45,509 nt of DNA from an uncultured Eubacterium sp. (GTDB taxonomy: Bacteria; Bacillota; Clostridia; Peptostreptococcales; Anaerovoracaceae): NCBI GenBank assembly GCA_937894585.1, contig CALBGO010000036.1, forward strand, positions 1-45,509, written 5' to 3'. A program made the translations under genes and the position numbers. The first letter of the stretch is position 1. Each line of letters opens with the position of its first letter. Below are positions 26,215 through 34,918 of this stretch, in pieces. The notes beneath the pieces were generated by a model. The model saw only the letters and a list, made by a program, of their open reading frames with translations. It ran no database searches and was not told where the DNA came from.

Positions 26215-28086
26215 TTATCTGCCGGCTCTTCTTCTTTCGATTTCGCGAAGGAGTTTTTTTCTGAGCCTGATATCGTCCGGCGTAATTTCCACCAGCTCGT
26301 CGTCTTCGATAAATTCCAAAGCTTCTTCCAGGGTAAAGACTCTCGGCGGTGAAAGTTTCACGGCATCGTCATTTCCGGAAGCGCGCATATTGGTCGCCTT
26401 CTTGGCTTTGCACGGGTTAACCTCCATATCATCGCTTCTGGAATTCATACCGACAATCATACCTTCGTAAACTCGGGTCCCCGGCTCCACAAACATCTGC
26501 ACTCTCTCTCCGATACTGTCAAGAGCGTAAGGTGTGCAGACACCCTCTTCAATAGCGATTGCCACACCGTTGGTTCTTCCCGGAATATCCCCTTTATAAT
26601 CTTCGAAAGCAAGGAATCTTCGTTCCATAGTTCCTTCCCCTCTGGTATCGTTGATAAATTCGGTTCTGTATCCCAAAAGTCCTCTGGTCGGCACATGGTA
26701 TTCCAGCCTGGAATATCCGTTTTCACCGTTCATCTGCACCATAATGCCCTTTCTGAGATTCAGTTTGGAAATAACGGTTCCCGCATACTCGTCGGGAACA
26801 CTGATAACAACTTCTTCAACAGGCTCCTGTTTTTTTCCGTTTTCATCTTTTCTGTAAATAACCTCCGGCTTTGATACCGCAAGCTCGTAGCCTTCCCGTC
26901 TCATATTCTCAATCAGAATCGAAAGATGCAGTTCTCCCCGTCCCGAAACTTTGAAGCTGTCGGTAGAGTCGGTTTCCTCCACGGAAAGCCCCACATTCAC
27001 TTCCAGCTCTTTGGAAAGGCGCTCTCTGATATGTCTTGAGGTAACAAATTTACCTACTTTTCCGGCGAACGGCGACTTATTAACCATAAAGTTCATAGAA
27101 AGCGTCGGCTCTTCGATATGAATCATTTCCATCGGCTCCGGATTTGCCGGATCACAGATTGTTTCACCTATGGAAATATCGGAGATGCCCGACACCACTA
27201 CGATATCCCCACATTCCGCCTGAGAAACAGAAACCCTCTTCAGTCCTCTGTAAACAAAAACCTGATTGATTTTTCTCTGGACAATCTTTCCATCTTCTTT
27301 GGCTACCGCTACAGTCTGACCTTCGCGGATAACCCCCTTTGTAATTCTGCCGATTCCCAGTCTTCCGATATAATCATCGTAACCGAGGGTGGAAACCTGC
27401 AGCTGTAAAGGTTCTTCCCGCAAATCAGGATAAGGACTGCAGTGCTCGATAATAGTATCGAATAAAGGCGTAATATCAAGTCCCGCATAGCCTGACGGCG
27501 TATGTTTGATTTTCGTATCTCCCTGCTCCACAGAAAGACCTTTCGCTTCCGCCGGATCGCGCACAGCAATTCCCTGTCTTGCAATTCCGTACAGAATCGG
27601 AAAATCCAGCTGCGCATCGTTTGCATTCAGGTCCATAAAAAGTTCATAAACTTCGTCAACAACCTCATCGATTCTCGCATCTTTTTTATCGATTTTATTG
27701 ATGAAAAGAATCGGATTCAGTCCCTGCTCCAAAGATTTGCTCAATACAAAGCGCGTCTGCGGCATCGGACCTTCACTGGAGTCCACCAGAAGAATCACGG
27801 TGTCCACCGTTTTCATAATACGCTCAACCTCCGATGAAAAGTCTGCGTGTCCCGGAGTGTCTACAATATTTATTTTTACATCGCCGTGCATAATCGAACA
27901 GTTCTTCGAATAAATGGTAATTCCTCTTTCCCGCTCGATATCGTCACTGTCCATAACGCAGTCTGCCACATCTTCATTGGCTCTGAAAACGCCGCTCTGA
28001 TTAAGAAAAGCGTCTACCAGTGTGGACTTTCCCGCGTCTACATGGGCAATTACTGCAATGTTGATAATTTTCTGCTGTTCTGTCAT
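26215..28086 (-). CDS. bipA: Ribosome-associated GTPase BipA/TypA
   Basis: A 623-residue translational GTPase that binds the 70S ribosome near the EF-G site and aids 50S assembly and stress adaptation. G1 is AHVDAGKST at about residue 15, then ERERGITI, DTPGHADF (with the catalytic His), NKIDKKDAR, EF-G-like domains and a BipA-specific C-terminus (RGLLGYRTEFINDTRGEG, EGMIVGMNSRSDD). G1 differs slightly from the common AHVDHGKTT. The start is ATG 28086 after AGAAGGGA; 24 residues of longer frame are not family-like. It is the first gene of a probable bipA-mscS unit. Confidence 0.95.
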   Translation of the reverse strand: MTEQQKIINIAVIAHVDAGKSTLVDAFLNQSGVFRANEDVADCVMDSDDIERERGITIYSKNCSIMHGDVKINIVDTPGHADFSSEVERIMKTVDTVILLVDSSEGPMPQTRFVLSKSLEQGLNPILFINKIDKKDARIDEVVDEVYELFMDLNANDAQLDFPILYGIARQGIAVRDPAEAKGLSVEQGDTKIKHTPSGYAGLDITPLFDTIIEHCSPYPDLREEPLQLQVSTLGYDDYIGRLGIGRITKGVIREGQTVAVAKEDGKIVQRKINQVFVYRGLKRVSVSQAECGDIVVVSGISDISIGETICDPANPEPMEMIHIEEPTLSMNFMVNKSPFAGKVGKFVTSRHIRERLSKELEVNVGLSVEETDSTDSFKVSGRGELHLSILIENMRREGYELAVSKPEVIYRKDENGKKQEPVEEVVISVPDEYAGTVISKLNLRKGIMVQMNGENGYSRLEYHVPTRGLLGYRTEFINDTRGEGTMERRFLAFEDYKGDIPGRTNGVAIAIEEGVCTPYALDSIGERVQMFVEPGTRVYEGMIVGMNSRSDDMEVNPCKAKKATNMRASGNDDAVKLSPPRVFTLEEALEFIEDDELVEITPDDIRLRKKLLREIERRRAGR

Positions 28087-28125
28087 TGATTTCCCTTCTA
28101 CTACAATATATTTACGGTGCATATC

Positions 28126-28142
28126 CCTTACAACCGGTAAGG
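28126..28142 (-). repeat. Hairpin in the bipA leader
   Basis: CCTTAC (28126-28131) pairs with GTAAGG (28137-28142) over a 5-nt loop, 40 bp upstream of the bipA start. There is no T-run. It may affect translation or be incidental. Confidence 0.35.
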
Positions 28143-28194
28143 AATCACCCATCTGCAAATTAAAAATATTTATTTATTTTACCACGACAAAGCG

Positions 28195-28223
28195 TCTTGT
28201 TCAAGAGTTTGAACAAGATTTTT
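28195..28223 (+). terminator. Terminator-like hairpin in the bipA-amidase divergent gap
   Basis: TCTTGTTCAA (28195-28204) pairs exactly with 28209-28218 and is followed on the plus strand by TTTTT. No plus-strand gene is visible upstream, so it may end a short leader or antisense transcript. The rest of the 28087-28451 gap holds no other clear element. Confidence 0.5.
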
Positions 28224-28451
28224 CTGTATACACGAAGCTGTACCGATTCTTCTGCATTTCCGAAATATCACCGCATACTCTGCAGGTCTGCCCTCTCTTC
28301 GCTGTCTGTTTTTCCTTTCCTCTCCTTTTTCTTATTTCTGACTTTGAGTTTTTCTGTTTCTGCACCAAACTGCCCTGTCTGCATAGTATAAAGTATTCTG
28401 ACTGAAGACTGATCATAAACAGTCAAGTCGAATTCTAAGGAGGATTTTTTT

Positions 28452-28994
28452 ATGCCCAGTGTTTTTTTAAGCCCTTCCACACAGGAATACAATCAATTTG
28501 TAAACGGAGGCACCGAGGAATATTACGCCAATCTGATTGCAGACGCTATGGTTCCCTATCTTCGCGCCAGCGGAATCACTTTTACAAGAAACAATCCCGG
28601 CGGCACCGTGTCAAATTCCATTGCGGACTCCAACGCAGGAAATTATGATCTCCATTTTGCCATTCATTCCAATGCCGCCCCTGCAAATCTTTCCGGTGCG
28701 ATAAAAGGTCCCGATGTCTACTACTACCGCGATTCCAATGCCGGACGCAGAGCTGCGGAAATCACGGCAAACAATCTGAAACAGATTTATCCCGACCCTT
28801 CCCTTGTTACCGCAGTTCCCACAACGACTCTTACAGAGCTTCGCAGAACCAAAGCGCCTGCTGTACTGGTCGAAACCGCCTATCACGACAACCCTGACGA
28901 CGCGAACTGGATTAAAAACAATATCGAATCTATCGGCAGAAACTTTGCTCTATCGGTTGCCGATATCTTAGGCGTAGAATTTGTAGAAAGCTAA
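28452..28994 (+). CDS. N-acetylmuramoyl-L-alanine amidase-like protein (Amidase_3 clan)
   Basis: A 180-residue zinc amidase-like domain of the kind that cleaves the muramic acid-peptide amide of peptidoglycan. It keeps the later zinc/catalytic blocks YDLHFAIHSNAA (about residues 64-75) and APAVLVETAYHDN (about 136-148). The usual first GHGG motif is replaced by SPSTQEYNQF, a variant I recall from clostridial relatives. There is no signal peptide or wall-binding domain, so it may act inside the cell, in the spore or after lysis. AAGGAGG lies 8 nt before the ATG. It is the only plus-strand gene in this half of the window. Confidence 0.85.
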   Translation: MPSVFLSPSTQEYNQFVNGGTEEYYANLIADAMVPYLRASGITFTRNNPGGTVSNSIADSNAGNYDLHFAIHSNAAPANLSGAIKGPDVYYYRDSNAGRRAAEITANNLKQIYPDPSLVTAVPTTTLTELRRTKAPAVLVETAYHDNPDDANWIKNNIESIGRNFALSVADILGVEFVES

Positions 28995-29316
28995 AACAAA
29001 AATTTATAAAGAAACAGAGAAAGAATTTGCAAAAGCTAAAGCAAAAGGCTTGACAGCGGTAAAACAAAACTTTTTTCTTTTCCGGGTCTCAGGAAAAACA
29101 CTTTGTAAAAAGCGCCGTAGCTTAACAGGCGGCATGGGAATAGTTTTTCGTGCTGCCCAAGTTGTCAAGCCATATCATTTTTCAGGGATTTTAAAAAAAG
29201 CGAATATACCATAATTAATTCAAAAAGCAGCTGTTAAAGGAAAACTGCAGGAACTGCAAGAGATAGTAGTTTAGTCAGTGAAAAATAGAATCGACGAGAA
29301 AAGCCCTGCCTATCCG
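28995..29316. other. Non-coding gap after the amidase, long inverted repeat
   Basis: No open frame with a ribosome site is visible. GGCTTGACA (29047-29055) is matched by TGTCAAGCC (29163-29171), enclosing about 107 nt that contain a GC-rich sub-hairpin near 29129-29159. This could be a small structured RNA or the relic of a mobile element. No family was recognised. Confidence 0.4.
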
Positions 29317-29628
29317 CCCAAAATGACACACTTAGCTGATATAAACTATGAATATGTCATTTTTCTTTTGGGTGCTTGCCCTGAAATGACACACTGACCT
29401 GTTTTTTTAAATGGTTATGTCATAAACTCAGAAGAGGAACTTATCTCATGTACATCTTTTACACAATATTATGGATTAGAAGTAAAAATAAGGAAATATT
29501 GCAGAAGGAACAGACATAAAAATGACAGGTTTGTATTGATTTGAAGGGCAACCTGTCATTTTTGCAGTTAATGATTTTAAAGAAGTGACACAGAAGAGCC
29601 CTATATGAAAGCATTATGTCATTTTTGT
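29317..29628. repeat. Array of four TGACA/TGTCA imperfect hairpins
   Basis: Four units begin with (A)ATGACA or GTGACA and close with TGTCA(T): 29317-29372, 29381-29431, 29518-29563 and 29583-29628. The third is a perfect 14-bp stem, AAAAATGACAGGTT with its complement. The same AAAATGACAC word recurs at the right end of the window (about 45435). Loops differ in sequence and length, so this is not a CRISPR array. Confidence 0.6.
29518..29563 (-). terminator. Likely bidirectional terminator behind the methyltransferase gene
   Basis: A perfect 14-bp stem (29518-29531 with 29550-29563) and an 18-nt loop give a T-run on either strand. It lies about 105 bp after the methyltransferase stop. Confidence 0.5.
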
Positions 29629-29667
29629 TTTTTTATCATATAAAGTAAATTTATCCTCTCTGGTTCT

Positions 29668-30915
29668 TTAACCATTAAAGGAACCTTTTCTACCGCGCCG
29701 GCCATTCCGAAAACAATTAGCTTCAGTCTTGTCTTTTCTTTTGCTTTCCCCCGTTCCGGAAAGCTTTTCAATGGTCGGCTTCACATGGTAAAAATCCTGC
29801 AGTGCCTCGTACTGCTGCCGGGCTTTCTCCGCCTTTGCACTGTCCGGCTTACCTGTCTTCACTGCTTTTATCATAATGTTTCGTGCAGTATGTTCCAGAC
29901 CGGTAAACTCGATCATAGCGACATCATAACCGGCAGCTTCCAGCTTCAGTCCTCTGAGACCGTCGGTCAGATACTCGGTGAGCCTGTCCCTTAAAATCCC
30001 GTATTTCAGCATCGGCTGATGAATTTCATTGTCAATCTGGCTGAACAGTTCGTGCTGACAGCACGGTACAGAAAGAATCACCTTCGTATTCCAGGATACC
30101 GCGTTAATCAAAGCATAATCCGTAGCCGTATCACAGGCATGAAGCGTCACCACCATATCTGCATAATCTGCCGTATAGTCCGCAATGTCTCCCATCATAA
30201 ACTTCAGCTCATTATATCCCAGGTCCTCCGCAATTTTACTGCAAAATGCAATGACATCTTTTTTCAAATCCAGACCGATGATTTCCACATCGCGGCCTTT
30301 AAGTATTTTCAGATAGTAATACAGGGCAAAAGTCAGATATGCCTTGCCGCATCCAAAATCTATAATCCGCAGTCTCCTGTCGGAAGGAAGATAGGGAAAT
30401 ACATCCTCTACGATTTCCAGATACCGGTTGATCTGCCGATACTTGCTGTAATGCCGCTGCACCACTTTCCCGCCCGGCTCCATAACGCCGAGACGAATCA
30501 GAAAATCACAAGGGGTTCCCTCCGGAATCAGACGCTTCTTCTCCCTGTTATGAGAAAGACTCGGCATACCTCTTGTTGCGGGTTTTGTAGTAATACGGGC
30601 TTTTTCCGGCTTCGATGCCAGCACCTGTATATCCTCTGCCTGTGTAAAAATATTAATCTGCTTAAATTTCTCCAGAACCAGCCTGTTGGCCAGTTTCTCC
30701 GCCCCCGTCGCATCAAGATTTTCGTGGGTCACCTTCTTCTCAAAGGTATATTCCACCTGAAAAAGTACAGAATCCCCCACCTTTACCGGTCGGATTGTCA
30801 CCTTTTTTTCTTCAATAGATTTTCTGCGCTTGTCGGAAAAAATCATCCGAATCGGACCGTCTCCGCAGAAAAGCCCGGAAAACAGAGTTTCCAGCTGTGT
30901 CTTGTGCTGTGTCAT
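29668..30915 (-). CDS. Class I SAM-dependent methyltransferase (Methyltransf_32-like)
   Basis: A 415-residue protein. The N-terminal about 150 residues are a family-specific region rich in basic residues (KKVTIRPVKVGDSVLFQVEYTF). A Rossmann methyltransferase follows: RIIDFGCGKAYLTFAL (motif I, about residues 185-200), EIIGLDLKKDVI, MMGDIADY, VVTLHACDTATDYAL and SVPCCQHE. These blocks fit a family predicted to modify RNA; the target is not shown. The C-terminal about 35 residues are a basic tail, compatible with RNA binding. ATG 30915 is one base after the stop of the SpoIIM-like gene, indicating coupling. GGAGG lies 11 nt upstream. Confidence 0.85.
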   Translation of the reverse strand: MTQHKTQLETLFSGLFCGDGPIRMIFSDKRRKSIEEKKVTIRPVKVGDSVLFQVEYTFEKKVTHENLDATGAEKLANRLVLEKFKQINIFTQAEDIQVLASKPEKARITTKPATRGMPSLSHNREKKRLIPEGTPCDFLIRLGVMEPGGKVVQRHYSKYRQINRYLEIVEDVFPYLPSDRRLRIIDFGCGKAYLTFALYYYLKILKGRDVEIIGLDLKKDVIAFCSKIAEDLGYNELKFMMGDIADYTADYADMVVTLHACDTATDYALINAVSWNTKVILSVPCCQHELFSQIDNEIHQPMLKYGILRDRLTEYLTDGLRGLKLEAAGYDVAMIEFTGLEHTARNIMIKAVKTGKPDSAKAEKARQQYEALQDFYHVKPTIEKLSGTGESKRKDKTEANCFRNGRRGRKGSFNG

Positions 30916-30916
30916 A

Positions 30917-31504
30917 TTAAGATAATCCTCCCAGTTCCATAAAATACGGAGTAATATAACATTCCACCGCCGATGCAGCCGCAAGCAGCGGAATCACCGC
31001 CAGTACAAAAATCTTTGCAATACCGTTAAGCACCGGCATCAGTTTTTCCTCTGCCCTTGTCCGAAACAGCTTTCCGCTCAGTGTCCGGCATAAATACAGC
31101 CCCATAGCCATCGACAGAAAAAAAGCGGTAAGCTCGAAAATGCCGTGAGGCATCAGTCCGAAAACCACTGTTTTAAGAGGTCTGAATGCGCCGAAAGCAG
31201 TTCCCGCACCCAGCAGAGCGCCAATCATCAGCGAGTTGGATAACACGGCTAAAACCGGCAGGTATAAAAGAGGAATCAAGCCCATTCCCACGCAGGTTGC
31301 GCATGCAAAAAGATTATTCAGCATAACCCTGACAAAAGAAATATTTCCGTCCTCACCCATAACCGATTTCACCGTCGGCGTATACAATTCAATAAGCTCC
31401 ATACCTGCCTGTGAATTTTTAAAGTAATACAAGGCAAAAATCGCTGTCAGAAAAGCAAAAGCCACAGCGATGATTCCCGTCCATTTTATCAGTTTCTGTT
31501 TCAA
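30917..31504 (-). CDS. SpoIIM-family (DUF95) membrane protein
   Basis: A membrane protein with an N-terminal helix (about residues 8-28), a soluble loop, then four or five helices containing NNLFACATCVGMGLIPLLY, NSLMIGALLG and PHGIFELTAFFLSMAMGL, all typical of the stage II sporulation protein M family. In spore formers SpoIIM acts with SpoIID and SpoIIP in forespore engulfment, but many paralogs are unrelated to sporulation, and this one sits outside a sporulation cluster. The likely start is TTG at 31504, 6 nt after AAAGGA; the frame extends to 31561 with weaker signals. It is coupled to the methyltransferase gene. Confidence 0.75.
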   Translation of the reverse strand: MKQKLIKWTGIIAVAFAFLTAIFALYYFKNSQAGMELIELYTPTVKSVMGEDGNISFVRVMLNNLFACATCVGMGLIPLLYLPVLAVLSNSLMIGALLGAGTAFGAFRPLKTVVFGLMPHGIFELTAFFLSMAMGLYLCRTLSGKLFRTRAEEKLMPVLNGIAKIFVLAVIPLLAAASAVECYITPYFMELGGLS

Positions 31505-31589
31505 AAAAGTTCCTTTCCTGCAAATCCCGCAGCATCGATAAAGCCGTTCAAAACCGTTCAAAAAACGGCAAGCTGTACGAACTCACATC

Positions 31590-32258
31590 CTATATGATAC
31601 GCCAGTCTACAGGCGTTTCACCGTTTGCCTCAAGAAATTCATTTGCCTTCGAAAAATATTTTCCTCCGAAAAAACCATTATATGCTGAAAGCGGGCTCGG
31701 ATGCGCACCTTTCAGAATTAAATGCTGTTTCCCGGTAATCAGCTTTTCCTTGGATTTGGCGTTGGCGCCCCAAAGAATAAATACGATTGGTTTTTCCCGC
31801 CGGTTCAGAAGCTCAATCACCCTATCGGTAAAAATCTCCCATCCTTTTCCTTTATGAGAGTTTGCCTGATGAGCGCGGACTGTCAGACAGGTATTCAAAA
31901 GCAGAACTCCCTGATCCGCCCACTTCTGCAAATACCCGTGCTCCGGCAGTTCAAATCCCAGATCATCCTTGATTTCCTTGTAAATATTTACAAGAGACGG
32001 CGGTGTTTTTACTCCTTTCATAACAGAAAAAGCCATGCCGTGCGCCTGTCCCGGCTCATGGTACGGATCCTGTCCCAAAATCACCACCCGGACATCTTCG
32101 TAAGAAGCCGCCTTCAGTGCATTAAAAATATCATACATATCCGGATAAACCGTATGCTCTTTATACTCTGCAATCAGGAACTGCCGCAGCTTCTGATAGT
32201 ACGGCTTTTCAAATTCCCCCAGCAGAACTTCATCCCACTTATTTCCTATATTCACCAT
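31590..32258 (-). CDS. ung: Uracil-DNA glycosylase
   Basis: A 222-residue family 1 uracil-DNA glycosylase that removes uracil from DNA and starts base excision repair. It contains the active-site GQDPYHEPGQAHGMAFS (catalytic Asp, about residues 63-79), PPSLVNIYKEI, LLLNTCLTVR and HPSPLSAYNGFFG, so all canonical motifs are intact. ATG 32258 fits the family N-terminus (VNIGNKWDEVL). No ribosome site precedes it. Instead a TATAAT box (32270-32265) places the transcript start on the A of the ATG, suggesting a leaderless message. Confidence 0.95.
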   Translation of the reverse strand: MVNIGNKWDEVLLGEFEKPYYQKLRQFLIAEYKEHTVYPDMYDIFNALKAASYEDVRVVILGQDPYHEPGQAHGMAFSVMKGVKTPPSLVNIYKEIKDDLGFELPEHGYLQKWADQGVLLLNTCLTVRAHQANSHKGKGWEIFTDRVIELLNRREKPIVFILWGANAKSKEKLITGKQHLILKGAHPSPLSAYNGFFGGKYFSKANEFLEANGETPVDWRII

Positions 32259-32264
32259 AGTTTT

Positions 32265-32270
32265 ATTATA
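32265..32270 (-). promoter_or_regulatory. -10 box placing ung transcription at its start codon
   Basis: On the minus strand a perfect TATAAT ends 7 nt before the ung ATG, so +1 would be the A of that codon. A weak TTGCGC lies 18 bp upstream as a possible -35. Confidence 0.4.
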
Positions 32271-32355
32271 CACGAAAACCGCCGCACCGCGCAACAGCCG
32301 CCGAAAAAAACACAAAAGAACACGCCAAAAAAATAATACGCTGAATTAAGCAAAA

Positions 32356-32381
32356 GAAAACAGAGCCGAAGCCCCGTTTTC
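32356..32381 (-). terminator. Intrinsic terminator of the serine hydrolase gene
   Basis: The minus strand forms an 11-bp stem (32381-32371 with 32366-32356) closed by a TTCG loop and followed by TTTTGC. It lies about 170 bp after the serine hydrolase stop and just before the ung promoter. Confidence 0.65.
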
Positions 32382-32552
32382 CCAAAATAAAATTATGATG
32401 AATGGTAATAAGCTGTATTTATACAGTCAGAGTTGCATTTTCTGCAGGATCGGTGAAATATACAAATCTGCCGGCCTGCTGCCTAACGCCGGTTTCCACC
32501 GGATCTTCCGCCTGCTTTTTATCCCGCACCTACGGCATCCGCCGTACCTTCA

Positions 32553-33317
32553 TTACATATTGCATTCAGTAAATACATCATAGCTGATATGCCGGATCAC
32601 ATCTTCAAAAACCGGAACATCTGTGTCATAACCAGCAAAGCAGATTACAAAAGGCTGTTTTGCATAAACAATTCCTACATCGTTAGACAAGTTCTCATCT
32701 TCGCCGGTTTTATGCGCTACCTGCACACAGTCTCCGATGATACCGCAGATTTTGTGATTGATCTGCTGCAGCAGAAGCGTATCTTTGATACTTTCGGACA
32801 CCGCTTCATCAACAAAACTGCCTTTCGCAACCTGTGTAAGCAGCATACCCATTTCTGAAGGCACAATGGTATTTTCAATTCCTGCTTCTGCAGCTTTCCC
32901 ATCGAAGAGCAGCCGGTTCAGCCTTGTTCCTTTCAGTCCCAGCTTCTGAAATTCCTCCCGAAACGCATCAATACCGAAACGCCGGATTAAAAGATTGGTC
33001 GCTGTATTATCACTTAAGGAAATCATCAGCCGGCACAAAGTTGCGATACTTACCTCCGGTTCGCCGTCAAAGAGAGTCAGCGCGCCGCAGATCGGAACCT
33101 TGTCCGCCTCCCGAACTTTTACAGTTTCCGACAGAGATACCCTTCCTTCTTTCGCCCATTTTTCAATGCACATATAAATCGGCAGTTTAATTACACTGGC
33201 AGCCAGAAAGGGCGCGTCTCCGCAGTATGAGATTTCTTCTCCCGTTGTCAGATTTCTGTAATAAAATCCTATATGACCTTTCTGTGCTGAAAGTATTTCT
33301 GTAATTCTTTCTTTCAT
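32553..33317 (-). CDS. Class A beta-lactamase-fold serine hydrolase (active type)
   Basis: A 254-residue protein of the beta-lactamase/penicillin-binding serine hydrolase fold. The three catalytic motifs are intact: SVIK (Ser41, Lys44), SDN (102-104) and KTG (203-205). There is no signal peptide, so it probably acts in the cytoplasm on an imported amide or ester rather than as a secreted antibiotic resistance enzyme. It lies 233 bp downstream of the D-aminoacylase-like gene and may share the sigma-54 transcript, as no terminator separates them. GGGAG lies 7 nt before ATG 33317. It is paralogous to 36503-37309, which has lost the catalytic Ser. Confidence 0.85.
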   Translation of the reverse strand: MKERITEILSAQKGHIGFYYRNLTTGEEISYCGDAPFLAASVIKLPIYMCIEKWAKEGRVSLSETVKVREADKVPICGALTLFDGEPEVSIATLCRLMISLSDNTATNLLIRRFGIDAFREEFQKLGLKGTRLNRLLFDGKAAEAGIENTIVPSEMGMLLTQVAKGSFVDEAVSESIKDTLLLQQINHKICGIIGDCVQVAHKTGEDENLSNDVGIVYAKQPFVICFAGYDTDVPVFEDVIRHISYDVFTECNM

Positions 33318-33550
33318 AACCGTTCTCCCATTTAATCTTAACTCTGTTTTTCATTATCATCACAGCCGAAACTGTCTTTGAAAACCGTCATACTGCGGAC
33401 TGCCGTCCCAAAAGATTTCTTCTTTCCGCCGGCCTCACGCCCGTCTTTCCGTCTGCCCCTTCGCGGCTATTGGCTATTCCCCGGCGCCTTCCTTTCGCGG
33501 TTTCCTTCCCGAGCTTTCCCGGTTTCCCCGTTCTTAAGCATCCTTAACGG

Positions 33551-34918
33551 CTACCTTCTGACAGACCTGCCGAGCGCTCCGTTTACAATTCTTCCGTGAT
33601 CGGCTGCAATCTGTCCGTTAATCAGAACCCGACAGATGCCTTCGGGCGGAATCTGTCCGTTTTCGTAGGTTGCCTTATCACAGACCTTTTCAAGGTCAAA
33701 GATGACAACATCGCCGTCCGCCCCCTTCTTAAAGGTTCCTTTCTGTGGCAGATTCAGCCTTTCAGAAGGCATACTCGTCATTTTGGCAATACCCTCAGAA
33801 AGCCCGATTTTCCCTTCGTTAATATACTTTCTGATAAACCGCGGGAAAGTTCCGGAAGCTCTCGGATGCCCCATACCGCCATGTCTGACGCCGTCGCTTG
33901 CCACCATGACAAGAGGTGAAAGCAGAGCCATTTCCACATCTTCCTCTTTCATAAAATAGCCTACAGTTCCCGTATCCGGCGCCTGCGCCCGAAGCTCTCT
34001 GAAAATCTCCTCCGTACATCTCTTTCCGGCGTATTTTCCGTTTACAATTAAAACACTGTCATAATCCGCATCGTAGCGTTCAAGAAATCCCTCATCATAA
34101 GTAGTTTCTCCAATTCCCGTACTGAATGCACTGTACGGATAGCAGTCACAAAGCATATCGATGCCCGCCGCTCTGTACCCTTCAATGCTTTTCAGTAGTT
34201 TTTCCATCTGGCCGTATCCGCCCATACTTCCGATATGGGAAAACTGCACTTTCACACCGCCTTCTTTTCCCATGCGGGCAAGTTCGTCCGCTGCATCAAA
34301 CACACCGTCCACATCCTGACGCACATGAGAAGAAACCAGTTTTCCGTCTTTTCGGCAGAGGTTTACAAGAGACAAAATTTCCTCCCAGGTAGTCCCCGGT
34401 ACATATTTCACACCGAAAGACACACCCAAACATCCGGCATCCAAATAAACTCTGCACTGTCTTACCATTTCCTGAATCTGTTCCTGCGCAACAGCCTTAT
34501 ACTTATCGCATCTGCCGTGCTGATTTCTGAGGAATGTATGCCCTGCCAGAAGTCCGATATTCACAGGACAGCCGTCTCTGTCGGCAAGATCAAGATATCT
34601 GTCAGGTTCCATCACATTATCGCCGCAGTTTCCGCCTACATCCAGAGTTACACCCATCAAAAGTGCCGATTCCGACATACTTTTCAAAAGCCGGTCCTCT
34701 TTCTCATCATACTCGTCTTCGTGCATATGAATGTCAATGAAACCCGGACACACGATTTTTCCCGCAGCATCGATTCTGACATCAAAGTCCGCTTCCGCAG
34801 GCACCGCTTCGTCTGTGATTTCCGAAACCTTTCCTTCTTCAATAATCAGATTTGCAACTTTGTCGATTTTCTGTGAAGGGTCCACAATACGACCGTTTTC
34901 AATTAAAGTTTTTTTCAT
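33551..34918 (-). CDS. D-aminoacylase-like amidohydrolase
   Basis: A 455-residue metal-dependent amidohydrolase resembling N-acyl-D-amino-acid deacylases and D-glutamate/hydantoin-type hydrolases. Visible features are CPGFIDIHMHEDEY with HxH at residues 64 and 66, SSHVRQD, VQFSHIG, VASDGVRHGGMGHPRASGTFPRFIRKY, and the terminal beta segment KGADGDVVIF. The D-aminoacylase-type HPRxxGTFPR block argues against dihydroorotase. It would free an amino acid from an N-acyl derivative. The start codon immediately follows the stop of the APC permease, so the two are coupled behind the sigma-54 promoter. Confidence 0.88.
   Translation of the reverse strand: MKKTLIENGRIVDPSQKIDKVANLIIEEGKVSEITDEAVPAEADFDVRIDAAGKIVCPGFIDIHMHEDEYDEKEDRLLKSMSESALLMGVTLDVGGNCGDNVMEPDRYLDLADRDGCPVNIGLLAGHTFLRNQHGRCDKYKAVAQEQIQEMVRQCRVYLDAGCLGVSFGVKYVPGTTWEEILSLVNLCRKDGKLVSSHVRQDVDGVFDAADELARMGKEGGVKVQFSHIGSMGGYGQMEKLLKSIEGYRAAGIDMLCDCYPYSAFSTGIGETTYDEGFLERYDADYDSVLIVNGKYAGKRCTEEIFRELRAQAPDTGTVGYFMKEEDVEMALLSPLVMVASDGVRHGGMGHPRASGTFPRFIRKYINEGKIGLSEGIAKMTSMPSERLNLPQKGTFKKGADGDVVIFDLEKVCDKATYENGQIPPEGICRVLINGQIAADHGRIVNGALGRSVRR

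Noticed and set aside
25658..26470. 270-codon plus-strand frame
   Set aside because: Spans the antisense of two real genes (MscS channel and BipA).
29317..29628. CRISPR array
   Set aside because: Units differ in length and sequence apart from their ends, spacing is uneven and no cas gene is present.
30019..30942. 307-codon plus-strand frame
   Set aside because: Antisense to the methyltransferase, rich in His, Cys and Arg as expected of a reverse-frame artefact.
32553..33317. Secreted beta-lactamase resistance gene
   Set aside because: The catalytic motifs fit but there is no signal peptide or lipobox, and the neighbours point to cytoplasmic catabolism.
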